Both the position numbers and the translations under genes were made by a program. The notes under the pieces are model-generated. The model had not been told where the DNA came from and ran no database searches. It saw only the letters and a program-made list of their open reading frames with translations. This document shows positions 1 through 10,800 of a stretch of DNA of 48,504 nt, piece after piece; position 1 is the stretch's first letter, and each line of letters begins with the position of its first letter. Source of the stretch: Mnemiopsis leidyi (Eukaryota; Ctenophora; Tentaculata; Lobata; Bolinopsidae); NCBI GenBank assembly GCA_000226015.1, contig JH154634.1, forward strand, positions 84,390-132,893. The letters run 5' to 3'.

Positions 1-90
1 CTAACCGTAACGGCCTAACCCTGACCCTAACCCTAACTCTAACCCTAGCTCTAACCCTAACCCTATTCCTAACCCTAACCCTAACCCTAA
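1..90 (+). repeat. Degenerate telomere-type (CCCTAA)n tract
   Basis: The first 90 bases are CCCTAA units with frequent variants (CTAACTCTAA, CCCTAGCT, CCTGACC), followed directly by unique sequence. The C-rich strand at the 5' end is the orientation expected at a left chromosome end. The tract is short and degenerate, so it may equally be subtelomeric or interstitial. Confidence 0.8.
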
Positions 91-795
91 GGTCAAGTAC
101 ATCCTTAAATTCCTTAAAGTCTTGAACTTTTTTTGAACCGTACTCACAAACCTTAGATTGTGGAAATTGTCGAAACCTATTAGGTATCATTACATCATTG
201 TAGATTCTGCAGAGTAATGACATCGTACTTATCAACTGATCATAATCGAATAATGACATAACTTTGGCAGGCTTGACTTACTTTATTCACCAGAGACACT
301 TTACTCACAATAAAGGTGGCACCTATAAATCGCTCTCGGCTGGTAATGAACCATGCCACTATGCCAGGTCTATAACTGTAACGGTGCCTATACCAGAGCC
401 GATATCTTGTGTTTAACTCTTCACAGTCATATGAATATGTCTACCGGTAGTATTACTTTGATTACTTCTAGTCAGGTCGTATCTGCCAAGTGTCGAACTG
501 GTGGTCCGATTGCCCCGCGTTACCGTGGTTACTGTATCACGTTACTTCGGATACCGTCACCACGTGACATGATCCTGACGTCACATTAATCTACCAAATT
601 AAGTGAGATTCAGCACCCTCATAAACAACTGCACGATGTAACATTATAACCATGAGCATTGCTTCCCAATTGATATTGTCTTTACTATAATTTTGCGACA
701 GATTTGTAGCCATAACCTTACAGTGTATTCGCGATAGTCAATAAAGCAGCGGTTACAGCTGTTTAGCACGGATTTAAGCCTGTTTCGCCAGGTTG
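91..795. other. Gene-free stretch upstream of the GPCR
   Basis: No exon with plausible splice sites was found. A CACGTG lies near 562. This may hold the promoter and 5' UTR of the GPCR; an in-frame TAA at 775 precedes its first ATG. Confidence 0.5.
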
Positions 796-3700
796 ATGCA
801 GTATCAGACTGATGAAATCCTGTCAAGAGCGGTCTCTTCAGTCATGATCCTTCTCTCTCTGTCCGGGATTTTCTGTAACGCTCTCATTATCAGGTGACTA
901 CTATATGAAAACATTTCGTCACTTCATACTAACAATATCTAGGGGAACTCTGCAGGTTTATTTTATAAGGTGTACAAGTCCTCTGTATGCAGGTTTTCAT
1001 TAAGCAAGAAAAGGTAGATGAAATAACCTGGCCTTCTTGCACTGCATAGAAGTGTTTTTGTTCCATCATGATGAGTTCTTAAAGTTGACGCGTGTGTTTC
1101 TACTCGCTTCACTCCTAAATAGAGAATAATTTTACTGCTGATTTGTCGAAGCTTCAACCGATCTAAAATTGGGACTTCCAACAAGTAACACCACCTCAGT
1201 GCGTTTATCAGAAAACCTAAAACAGTTCTCAAACGAAGGTCTCAGCTTCTCCTTCTCCATCTCACAGGTATACTTACTTTCTTTTGTGCAAAATAATCAC
1301 GGTCGAAATCGCAAATTCAGATATTCATTTTGCAACTAATCAACCGTGTCAATATACTGTATATTTTCACTATTCGTACATAAAATGCAAACGTTCCTCA
1401 AAACCCCTTTGATTCATCTGAATTATCTACTGATTCACTGATTCGTAGAAATCATATTCTCTCTTCCGATTTTAGTTGCAGACATAATGTTAGCGGTTGC
1501 TGCATTGGGACATAGCTTTATCACTTCACCGGTGGTACACAGCAACTCTACTTGTCGGGCTACAGGAGTCCTCGTTATTCTTCTCACAATGGTTTGTATT
1601 GCTGACTCCTCCTTTTTATTCCTGCAAATAGAAATCATGAGGACCACCATGATATATTCTTTAAATGTCTTAAACCTAATAAGAAATTTGTGAACTTGGT
1701 TTGATTACATCTCCATTACTTGGTTTGATCACGTCTCCACTACTCGGTTTGATAACGTCTCCACTACTTGGTTTGATCACGTCTCCATTACTTTGTCTAA
1801 TCACGTCTCCACTGCTTGGTTTAATCAGGTGACCACTGCCTAGTTTGATCACGTGTCAACTACTCAGGTGTCGTTCTTCCTACTTGTTTGTATCGGGTTG
1901 GACCGGTACTTAGCAATCTTGCTTCCTCTACACTACACCACACTGTTGAAGTCCAGACAGAGAGTTCACATGGTGTGTTTTCTGGCCTGGATGTTTCCTA
2001 TCTCAGTAAACACTCCTTTCTTTGTTATCTTCAACGTCAACGAGGTTGTTTATATTAAAGTTTATATTTTTTTTGTTAACTATTTACTATACCGAAAATA
2101 ACCATATTAATTATACTCGGTGCTGTGAAAAATCAGTTTGCAATTTTCACTCAAATATCTTAATGGCTATTTCCATTTAACTTCAATCATATAGTTGGGA
2201 ATCGACATATAAGGTCAACACAGCAGATCTTACAGTTACACAGTTTTTCAGAAGTATAAAAAGTTTATGTGCAGATCTGAACCAGAGTCAACAGGAAAAT
2301 GTCCCTCCCCGATTCTAGGTTATAGTAATATCCATTGTTTTTAAGTTAGTAATTCAAAAATTCGAGAATAGAGAGATGCAAAAACTACTTCTCTAATTGA
2401 GCACTGTTCCCAGGAACAAGAAAATAAAAATTATGAAACAGTTTTTAAACGCATGAATATGAGAATAATTTTGTTTATTGATTCGTTCAGGGTACTACTT
2501 ATTAACTACTTTATTTACTACTGACTTATTTGTTCAGGGTACTATTGGTGGCATGTGATGTGGCTTCCCTGTCTAACCTTCATCCTATCATACTTCTACA
2601 TAAGCATACTTTTGGAGATACGTAGGATGAAGATTAAATTCCCACTGCTGGCGTTGACGATGACACCATCAACCATCAACCATCAGAATAAAGATAGACT
2701 GGAGTCTTCGTAAGGGCTTTGTTGATACTTCACCACTATATTATCTTATTATAAATGTTTGAATATAAAACCAATCGTTAATTGCAAAGACGCCCAAGGA
2801 AGCTATTTACATGATTATTTGAATAGAATATTACGAAAGGTTCATAGCAATGATTTAGTTATAGCAGCGATCTGTAATCATTTTGTAGCAATAACTTAAA
2901 TTCGGAAGTTCCCTTTGGATTCCCTTTGGAAAATAGGGTATTACTAGGATTCATTGAAACCAAGTAATCACTAAAAAAGCCTATATGCAGTGATCTATTA
3001 ATTTGGTGATTGCACTGATCTTACAGTGTCCCTCACTGCATTCCCATTGATTTTATTCACAATAAATGTTTTTTATTTGTAGTGTTCATGTACGGATTTT
3101 GTTATACCAAAATGCAAAAGTAACAACTGATTTATTGAGCAGGTTTGACAGATCAACTTTCACCCAATCCCCTGTCTCAAGTCGGAGTAGCAGATACTCT
3201 ATCAGTTATTCCAACAGGGTGAGTCTGCTGATAAATACTACAATTGAAATGACACAGTTTTGCACTGTATGCTGACTGCTGTTATCTCAAAAATAGAAAG
3301 ACACATTTTGAAAAAGAACATTTCATTCAACGATAATTTGATTCGAGTTATTTTCACCAATACCATACTTATCCTTTAGTCTAATGGAAATTGCCAGAGA
3401 TGTGTTTCCCCAGATGACATCTTTACTTCTGACATTTCAAATGGAGCAGTGCCCATAGCATTGGCTGAAGATCCGGTGAGAAAAACTGCGCTTAATGATT
3501 ATTAATCAATGATTAATTTTGTAGGCATTATTAGCATCGTGTGAAGTGAATGCAGCCCTGTATCATTTCATGTTATCACGTGGTATCTTTAAAGCCAATA
3601 GTTTTTAGAGTAGTTAATTAAAACTACAGTTCCAACCAAATATGTTGAAGATCTGTTCAAAGAGCACGCACAGTCGAGTTGAGCAGAAAGCCGATGATGA

Positions 3701-5831
3701 TTAACCGATAATTTAACAATTTCAGCCAGAAAATATTCCCCAAAACGTTATCTCAGAAGACCTTCAGAAAAGTATTCAGCATGTTCTGAATGGACACTCT
3801 AATATTCTGGTATGTTGCATGTTCTTATGATGAAGACTCTTTAGTTTTGGTAACTTTTCTTGATACTTGACTACAAATTCTTTCCCATGAGTAGTTATAA
3901 TTATATCATAAAAATAATTAGTAAATTTTGATTGCTTGACCAGAATGAGCAACTCTTCAGGAGGTAAGCAGACACCTACGATTACCATTAGAAGGCAAAC
4001 AGCTAACAGTGAAAGCACTTGAAATAGAAGATAAAACATTGAAGGTGTCTTATGAGTTACCAGCTGCAGCTGAAAAACTGTAAGCAAATTGTAGTTATAC
4101 CAATTTTTGCGGTCTTAGTATGGATCGTTAGATGATTCAACAAACTGGTATAATTACCACTTCTATCAAGAATCAAACTCAAAGATTCAAAACGCTTTGT
4201 TATCCCAGTTTTTTCGATTTCTGATCCCTTTTCTACGAAGAATCTTTCATTCACCATGACCATTTGGCATTTAAGGAAATATTTACAGTTTACACCCTAG
4301 AGTCTCGAAGCATGTGACAAAAGTCGAGATAAACGTTTACACAGAAGATAATGTAAAACAATCTCCAGTTATAGATCACAATAGCTCAACTGAATCTCTA
4401 GGTGACTAAGTGATTTAAAATGGATTCAAGCAAACATAACAATCTAGATGCCAATAGCTATAGCAGATTAATTACGAAAATCATGTGATTGATGAATTTA
4501 TTGATTTTCAATTTTACTTTTATAGTAAGAAGCTAGAAGATGGCTGATGCTTTGTAGTTTTCTTTTTCTGTGTTTTTGATATCTGTAAGGTACTTAGGCC
4601 GCTCTTTCAAAGAGATATTTTGTTCTTTTCACAGATTTTCTGCTACTACTATTACTACTATTATAGCTTTCTCAGATGCAGCCGGTGAAAAGCCAATTCC
4701 GAGACCTATGAAAAGACGGAGACGAATAACCGAAGTGACTCAGAGGAAGACAAGAAAGGACGAGAAAAGAAGAATGACAGATCCAGTCAACTATTCTGTC
4801 TATCGAGAGAATCTTTCTAATGCCTCGTTTGATAATGTGAGTAGTATGTTTTGAGTAATACACGCGTCACTTACTGCATAGAGGTGATACTTTTGGCAAT
4901 TTTTTATATCGGTTTATATGAAAAAGGTATTTTTTGGAGAGGGTCACAAATTTTCTGTATTATTTGACAGTGATTGACCGACGAGAATGTAGATAATCTC
5001 CGAAATCATCTTTGTCTGTAGGCTAATCGATTCCTTCGGGAGTTGTCGTTAAATGAGTCTGCATCTTTTCTTCGAACGGAATATTCCTCTATCCGTTTTA
5101 TTGTAGTAGCAGCGGGCCTAGTTATTATAATTAAGTCTCATAGCAGTTCTGATTTAAATGTTACCTTTCTCTGTATGACTAAGAAATTCGATCTTTTTAC
5201 TCGAAATAATTTCGAACAGACACGTTCGTATTCATTTTCAAATTATTTAACTAATAGTTGTTGTTGAAAGTATTAAAACTTTATCCGTTTTAATATTTTT
5301 TATTTTTCATTCAGGTGAGAACAAGGCGACTGAGTGCAACCAGCCAAGATTCTCGGAGTTCAATATCTGCATTCGTAGCATCTTTAAACGATCTTCGGAA
5401 AGGAGCTTTGGCACGTAAGGACTAAGGAAAGAAAGATTCAGTATCAAAATTAATGCAAGGATTTGAATTCTGTCTTGGTACCAACCATCAATTCAGCGTT
5501 TTCATATTTAATCTTTCCAGACGTTTCGGGACAACTGACAAAAATGGCTAAGTTGAAAGGATCTCTGACGATTGCTCTGATCTTCATCGCTGCTGTAGTC
5601 GGTTACCTACCTCGATTCTGTGCCAGCATCTTTGACCTCCTTCAAATAAAAGTACCTTTACAACTCTCAATTGCTTCTAACATCGCTATTGCTTTTTGGC
5701 CCATATCAAACTCGCTGATTTACTGCTTTCGTAATAAAGAGATTTTCACAGTTGTTTTTGGAATTGGTCGTCAGAGTATGAAACGACGACGAAGGTTAAA
5801 TACATGGCCAGCTGGTTCCGATCGCTTTTGA
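796..5831 (+). CDS. Rhodopsin-class (class A) GPCR, orphan, with very long intracellular loop 3
   Basis: Seven-helix plasma-membrane receptor; ligand unknown. Proposed exons: 796-893, 1200-1267, 1482-1591, 1868-2044, 2538-2709, 3143-3218, 3380-3475, 3726-3809, 3961-4080, 4311-4401, 4676-4836, 5022-5102, 5315-5414, 5521-5831; about 582 aa. Phases agree at every junction except 2044/2538, where the sum is short by 1 mod 3, so a micro-exon in extracellular loop 2 is probably missed. Visible class A landmarks: TM1 GIFCNALII (N1.50), TM2 HLTDIMLA (D2.50), TM3 NSTC (C3.25) and LDRYLAI (D/E-R-Y), TM4 FLAW, TM5 proline and tyrosine, TM7 NSLIY in place of NPxxY, then basic helix 8. The TM6 CWxP motif is GYLP. 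The usual aminergic Asp3.32 is absent. Loop 3 is about 290 residues, Ser/Arg-rich, spread over eight exons. The start ATG has an in-frame TAA 21 nt upstream. Confidence 0.85.
1695..1867 (+). repeat. Minisatellite, about 25-bp unit, ending at a GPCR 3' splice site
   Basis: About seven imperfect copies of a unit containing CTTGGTTTGATCACGTCTCC fill most of GPCR intron 3. The last copy reads CAACTACTCAG, and its CAG is the acceptor of the exon that begins at 1868. Confidence 0.85.
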
Positions 5832-5974
5832 GAATCTTAGATTTAGGAATGTCAATTGTCAGCAAAGCAAAAGTTCATTTTTTTTCGAATTTGATTTATT
5901 CGATTATCATATCTTGTAAAAATATTTTTATTGAAAAAATCTTCTAATTATCTTATTATAACACCCCTTTTGAA

Positions 5975-5980
5975 AATAAA
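5975..5980 (+). promoter_or_regulatory. AATAAA poly(A) signal of the GPCR gene
   Basis: Canonical AATAAA lies 144 nt after the GPCR stop codon, in an AT-rich 3' UTR. It lies only about 215 nt from the convergent stop codon at 6195 on the other strand. Confidence 0.6.
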
Positions 5981-6194
5981 TGCGTATGATTTAATTCAAC
6001 AACTATATTTTGCGTGCATAAACTAACTATATACAGTTCTTTTCATTACAAATGGTTGGTCTACACGATGCTGACTTGAACTATCGAAACCTAATCCCAA
6101 AATCAACATATAATATTCCATGAGTCTAAAGCAACTTTAAACAAGATTTTTATCAACTCTCCGTTGAAGAAATTGTTGACAGGTCCAAATTTCG

Positions 6195-6881
6195 TTACAC
6201 ATTCTCGTTGCCATCTCTGCTTGTCACCAGAGAGCCTGTACCGCTCGAGCTTGAGCGGGAAGAAGAAGATGAGCTGGAAGAAGTATCCGTGTTCTTAGGA
6301 GCAGGCTTCACTATTGTAGGATCTGTGATAATTTTTTATTGGGTCTTTAGATTTTGTAAAGGGGTAATAATTTAAAAATGAAATATTGAAATAAACCGTT
6401 TATAATAGTGATTGATAATAATTGCTGATCATGAATTATATATTTTGATGGCAAGATTCATTACTTAGAATGATTTGGTCTCCTGTTGATTTATCATCAT
6501 AATCCAACTCTTGATTGATGTTTTCTTTATTCTTGACTTCCCCTATTATTTCAGCATACTGTGACTTATCTGGCTTTGTCTCCTGATTCAATAGTTATTC
6601 AATCACTTTCGTTTATAATTTGTAATGGTAATAAAAATGTTCGAAAAATAACACCGTATTAGTACTTTGCAGCTGTCAGTTTCAGCAAATTCATTCCGTT
6701 CAATGCTTGGCAATTCAGCAACACAAATTCACAAAATCTTTTATCATCTAACAATCTTAAAACAGTTTGTTGTACTGACCTCCGTTGGTTCAGACCGGGG
6801 TAACGTGAACGGGTTCTTCAGTTGGAGATTTCCTTTGAGGTTGTATTTCTTCAAGGTGAACACTGATGCATAAGGACTGTC
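6195..6881 (-). CDS. Three exons encoding an ITIM-bearing cytoplasmic tail (partial)
   Basis: Exons 6881-6780, 6582-6465 and 6322-6195 join in consistent phase (0, then 1, then stop TAA). The product has two matches to the ITIM consensus S/I/V/L-x-Y-x-x-I/V/L: SPYASV at the start of the first exon and SQYAEI in the second, followed by an Asp/Glu-rich patch, a Ser-only run and a C terminus ending GNENV. ITIMs recruit SH2 phosphatases when tyrosine-phosphorylated; that is known for the family, not shown here. The exons follow the Ig receptor gene on the same strand and may be its alternative C terminus. The first exon needs a phase-0 donor. The only one seen in the receptor's last exon is a weak TCT|GTCTAA at its stop codon, so the link is unproven. 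An alternative reading of the first exon ends at a TGA within it. Confidence 0.55.
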
Positions 6882-6985
6882 CTGAGTAAAAGATGAAAAT
6901 CAATCAAAAATAACCAACTCTTTTCATAACCTAAATATTGTTCAAGTGGGTGAGAGGAGCATTGTTTAAGAGTCGCATGACGTTA

Positions 6986-7065
6986 GTTAACAGATAGACG
7001 GAAATTTTTTCTCTGCCTCTAGAAGCAACTCGAGACTCAAGAAAAATTTCCGTCTATCTGTTAAC
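6986..7065. repeat. Perfect 24-bp inverted repeat with 32-nt loop
   Basis: 6986-7009 and 7042-7065 are exact reverse complements (arm starts GTTAACAGATAGACGG). The spacer 7010-7041 is unrelated. Could be a foldback element or a hairpin RNA. It lies between the Ig receptor stop and the ITIM exons. Confidence 0.9.
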
Positions 7066-7834
7066 CAGATTTCGGTTTTCAACAAATGCGGATTGGGATT
7101 GTCCCTATCAATTATATTTATAATCGTTTGCTATACTGCTGCATTTAATCATACCTTGAGATCTGCTTCTTTATTTCTGAAATAAATTGCTCTGTTTACA
7201 AACGTTATCTGTTTTTTGTCTGTCCAAGATTGTAAACCTGTTCCTAGTGACTAATCTCTTCGAATTATAGCTTATCAACGATCTTCAAAACTTTTTAGCA
7301 ACGTAGTACGGGTTTCAAGTGAGTTTGAGTGTTCAAACAATTGCATGTATTCGGAGCTTGTTTTTGGTAAAATTGTTTTAATTTCCTGTTTGAAGGATTG
7401 ACCGAGTTTCAAAATTGAACAAAATGTGAATGAGAACACCAAAGTCCAAAATGCTGAAGCAGCAATAATAACAGATTTTGTTATATGAAAATATTAAGGC
7501 TAACTGTCCCTTAAAGCTTTAAATAAAATTTTTCTCGTACAAAAATAACCCCGAAAGTCTATGTATAATAAAACGCAATAACTTAGTTTCTCAGCATGCC
7601 AGTCATGGGTTCATTGAGGCTGATAAGAAAGTATTTTAGATTGACAGATTGTTATCTTAGTAAATGATGAGGAGAAACATTTTATGCTGAGAGAGTATAT
7701 ATATTGTCTTAATTATTGTCTTACTAGTATAATTACACCTTCTGTTGGTCATGATAGATTTTTAAAGCCTGAGTTATTTCTGGATGCATCACACCTTAAT
7801 TCCAAACACTTGAAATTCATACTAGATTCCTTTG
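7066..7834. other. No gene recognised
   Basis: AT-rich sequence between the ITIM exons and the last exon of the Ig receptor. No convincing exon was seen on either strand. It is either 3' UTR or intron of the receptor gene. Confidence 0.4.
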
Positions 7835-10800
7835 TTAGACAGATTTTCCTGTTCTGGACAATGTACGCTCGTACTGATTTTTATCCTCGTTGAAAGTGAT
7901 AAAGGTATTGCCGTCTCTCCTGATCTGGAAGAAGTTACTGATTCTCATAGCAAGTGGAACATTCTCTGCACTATTGCTCCTTGTCCTTCCATCAGAGCTC
8001 TCCCCGGAGTTTTCTCTTGGCAGAGTGTGAGAAACAGATCGGATCACAGGTGGAGCTTTAAGTCGATTTGGAATGTCAGGATCAGAGCTGTTTTGGGTTT
8101 CCTCACTGTCATTTGAATCTAATCTCTTTGTCCCGACAGCTTTCCTAAAAGGTTTCGGAGAATCTTCAATCATTTCTCTTTTGGACATTCTGGTTACGTC
8201 GACGATGGACCTGCTTCCAAAGAGCCCTGCTTTATCTGTTTTGTCTGGCGAACCTTCTGCTCTTTGAGTCTTGAAGTGGAACTGGGGCAGAAAAGGAAAC
8301 TTCCACTTTGCTGCGGGTTTATTAGTCTCATGTATATCGTCATCCTCTGACTGGTCTGACACAAAACAACACGGACAGCATGCTAAACACGAGGCTATAC
8401 AAGTCTGCTCTACCTTAGATGGGCCTTTTCTGAAATTTATAAATTCTTAATACAATTATTGTTGTACTATGGTTTCAAATCATATGTTCTAGAGATATAA
8501 GGACTACAAATTTTTTAAGTATAACTATAAAGTAAATCAGATAACCCACAAATGTTTATGATAAAATAAGTTCAGCAAAAACTTTGAATATTATGGCGAT
8601 TTTGTGAATTTTTGAACTGTGCTGAATCTCCAAGCTTAAAGCGATTTATAATTTTGTTCGACATCCACAATCGACTTATTATCTTGGATCAATAATTCAA
8701 TGAAAGCGCGATTGATGATGAACTTTACAAGATTCTTTACTTACTCAATGACTGTACTATCAGATTGATCTGAAAGAAACAGAAGTTAGCCAGCAATAAT
8801 ATTGCTTCCAATATCAACTTCCATCGTTGATCAACACAGCTATAAAACAACTACAAAAAGAAGAAATTGGCAAAGAGCAAACCGGCGTGGATTGATAAAG
8901 TAGCTGGTTAATTCGTGAGACTCTGAAGTAAGTAAGTATTACTATAAAGTAAGTAAGTATTACTATAAGAACGCACCATGCTTTTTAGCTCGTCTATGCT
9001 TGCAGATGGCCACCAGAAGGAAAATAATGCACATCAACAGGATGATCGCTCCAATAACACTTGCTGCTATTATTGCAGCTGTTTCAGAGTCGTTCTTCCC
9101 TGTTACTGCCGCTAAAGAAGATGATTTTATTGTCCAGTCAATAGCTGTTTTTCAATGATACCATGTGTTATCAGCTGTAGGCATGATTCAGTTGAACAAT
9201 TTAAAGATGATTACTTCAATGGACATGATTATCGACACCCTTATATAGTATCTCTATGATTTCTTACCGGCACCTAAAACCTTCATGACTGTGTTTGTGG
9301 TTTTAGTTCCATTCACATTGGATGCTTTACAGTATATTTTCATGGATGCCTCAAACTCTGGAGTCCAGGTAAGGGTTGAGGTGGTTTTTGTTTTTTCCTG
9401 AGATAAAATTTTCATATAAGAAGTAAAACTAAAACCGTAAAAACCTCGTAATGGGAACCCAAGTATGCAAATAGGATCAGCTTCAATTGATCATTTTTGT
9501 AGTCCTAATTTCACCAATTTTTGATCCATGCAGCCGTAAGTAGAACCTCATATGGCCACTAAAGTTGCGTTTGCTGCATGTTTGGGGTCTAAAACATTTG
9601 TAGTCAACCCACCTTAACGACTTCTGTGATATTTGCAACAGTCTGGTTTTGGTAGATAGTCCACATCAGGTCAGGAGGTGGGTATCCCTCAGATTCACAC
9701 TTCATCTCCATGGGAACACCGACTAGACCTTCTGGTACCGTCATTTTGGGATCAGAAGGAGCGAACCCTTCTCCTGAAGGGGAAAGTTTGTTTATCTTTT
9801 TTTTGTTGGTAAATCTACTGATTTAGCTAAAATCGTGTATTTGTGAACATATCCCAAATTTACCCGAATGTTGCTTCATGCGATTTTAAGTCCGGGCCTT
9901 TAAAGGTCAATTGAATGCTGATTGAAAAATTAATGGAAAATTCTCTCGACTAGCTAAATAAATATATATAAATTTAATAGTATGAAGCTGCGTAGTCTTC
10001 ACCCAGTGCTGATTTCCGTACCACCTACCATTTGCTGAAAAACATTTTATTTAAGTGAAAAAAGTTTATTTTCAAAGTAGTAGAATTCTGACTGACTGAA
10101 TCTACATAGTGTACTCTGAACCTTTACATTATTCATCCGATTCCTCTGATAATAATTGGATCCGAATTCTGGTTTAGAATATGTTGAAAATCGGTATTAT
10201 ATCACAAGTAAATGTTGCTTATTGTGAATTTCTTACCGACGTAAACGTTCACTCCTGCCGAAGTAATTCCTTCGCTCTGGCATGTGTACAATCCTTCAGT
10301 GTTGGCTGTCACACTGTTAAATACGGCAACTACTTTTCCCTGTAGTTCATCAGTCAGTCTAGATCATCAAAATAGTTAATCCTAACCGAAAATCTTTGCA
10401 ATTACAAATTCATGCCTCTTATGCTTATACTGATTAAAAAACAGTTAACCTAGACACATATAGTATCGAAGTATACGAATTTGAACTTACATAGTAAGAC
10501 CCAAGACCGTTGCTCACTGAGGAGACAGTGCTATCTGGAACAATACTCTTACCATCTTGGTACCAGGTTACATTGTTACGGTCGAAAGAGAGAGGTTTCT
10601 CGTGGTGAGTGCACGTCAGGATCAAGTCTGCATTGTTGAGTGGGAAGAAATCGCCAGTCACTTCAACGAATGTTGATCTTGCTGCGATTTTGTGTGGGAT
10701 TTTAGATTGATTCGTATAAAAACAATTTCGAGTATTGACCAAAATACATTACATTTTGCTGTTTTATTCTTAGAGAACGAATTTCAACTGCGTTAAGGTC

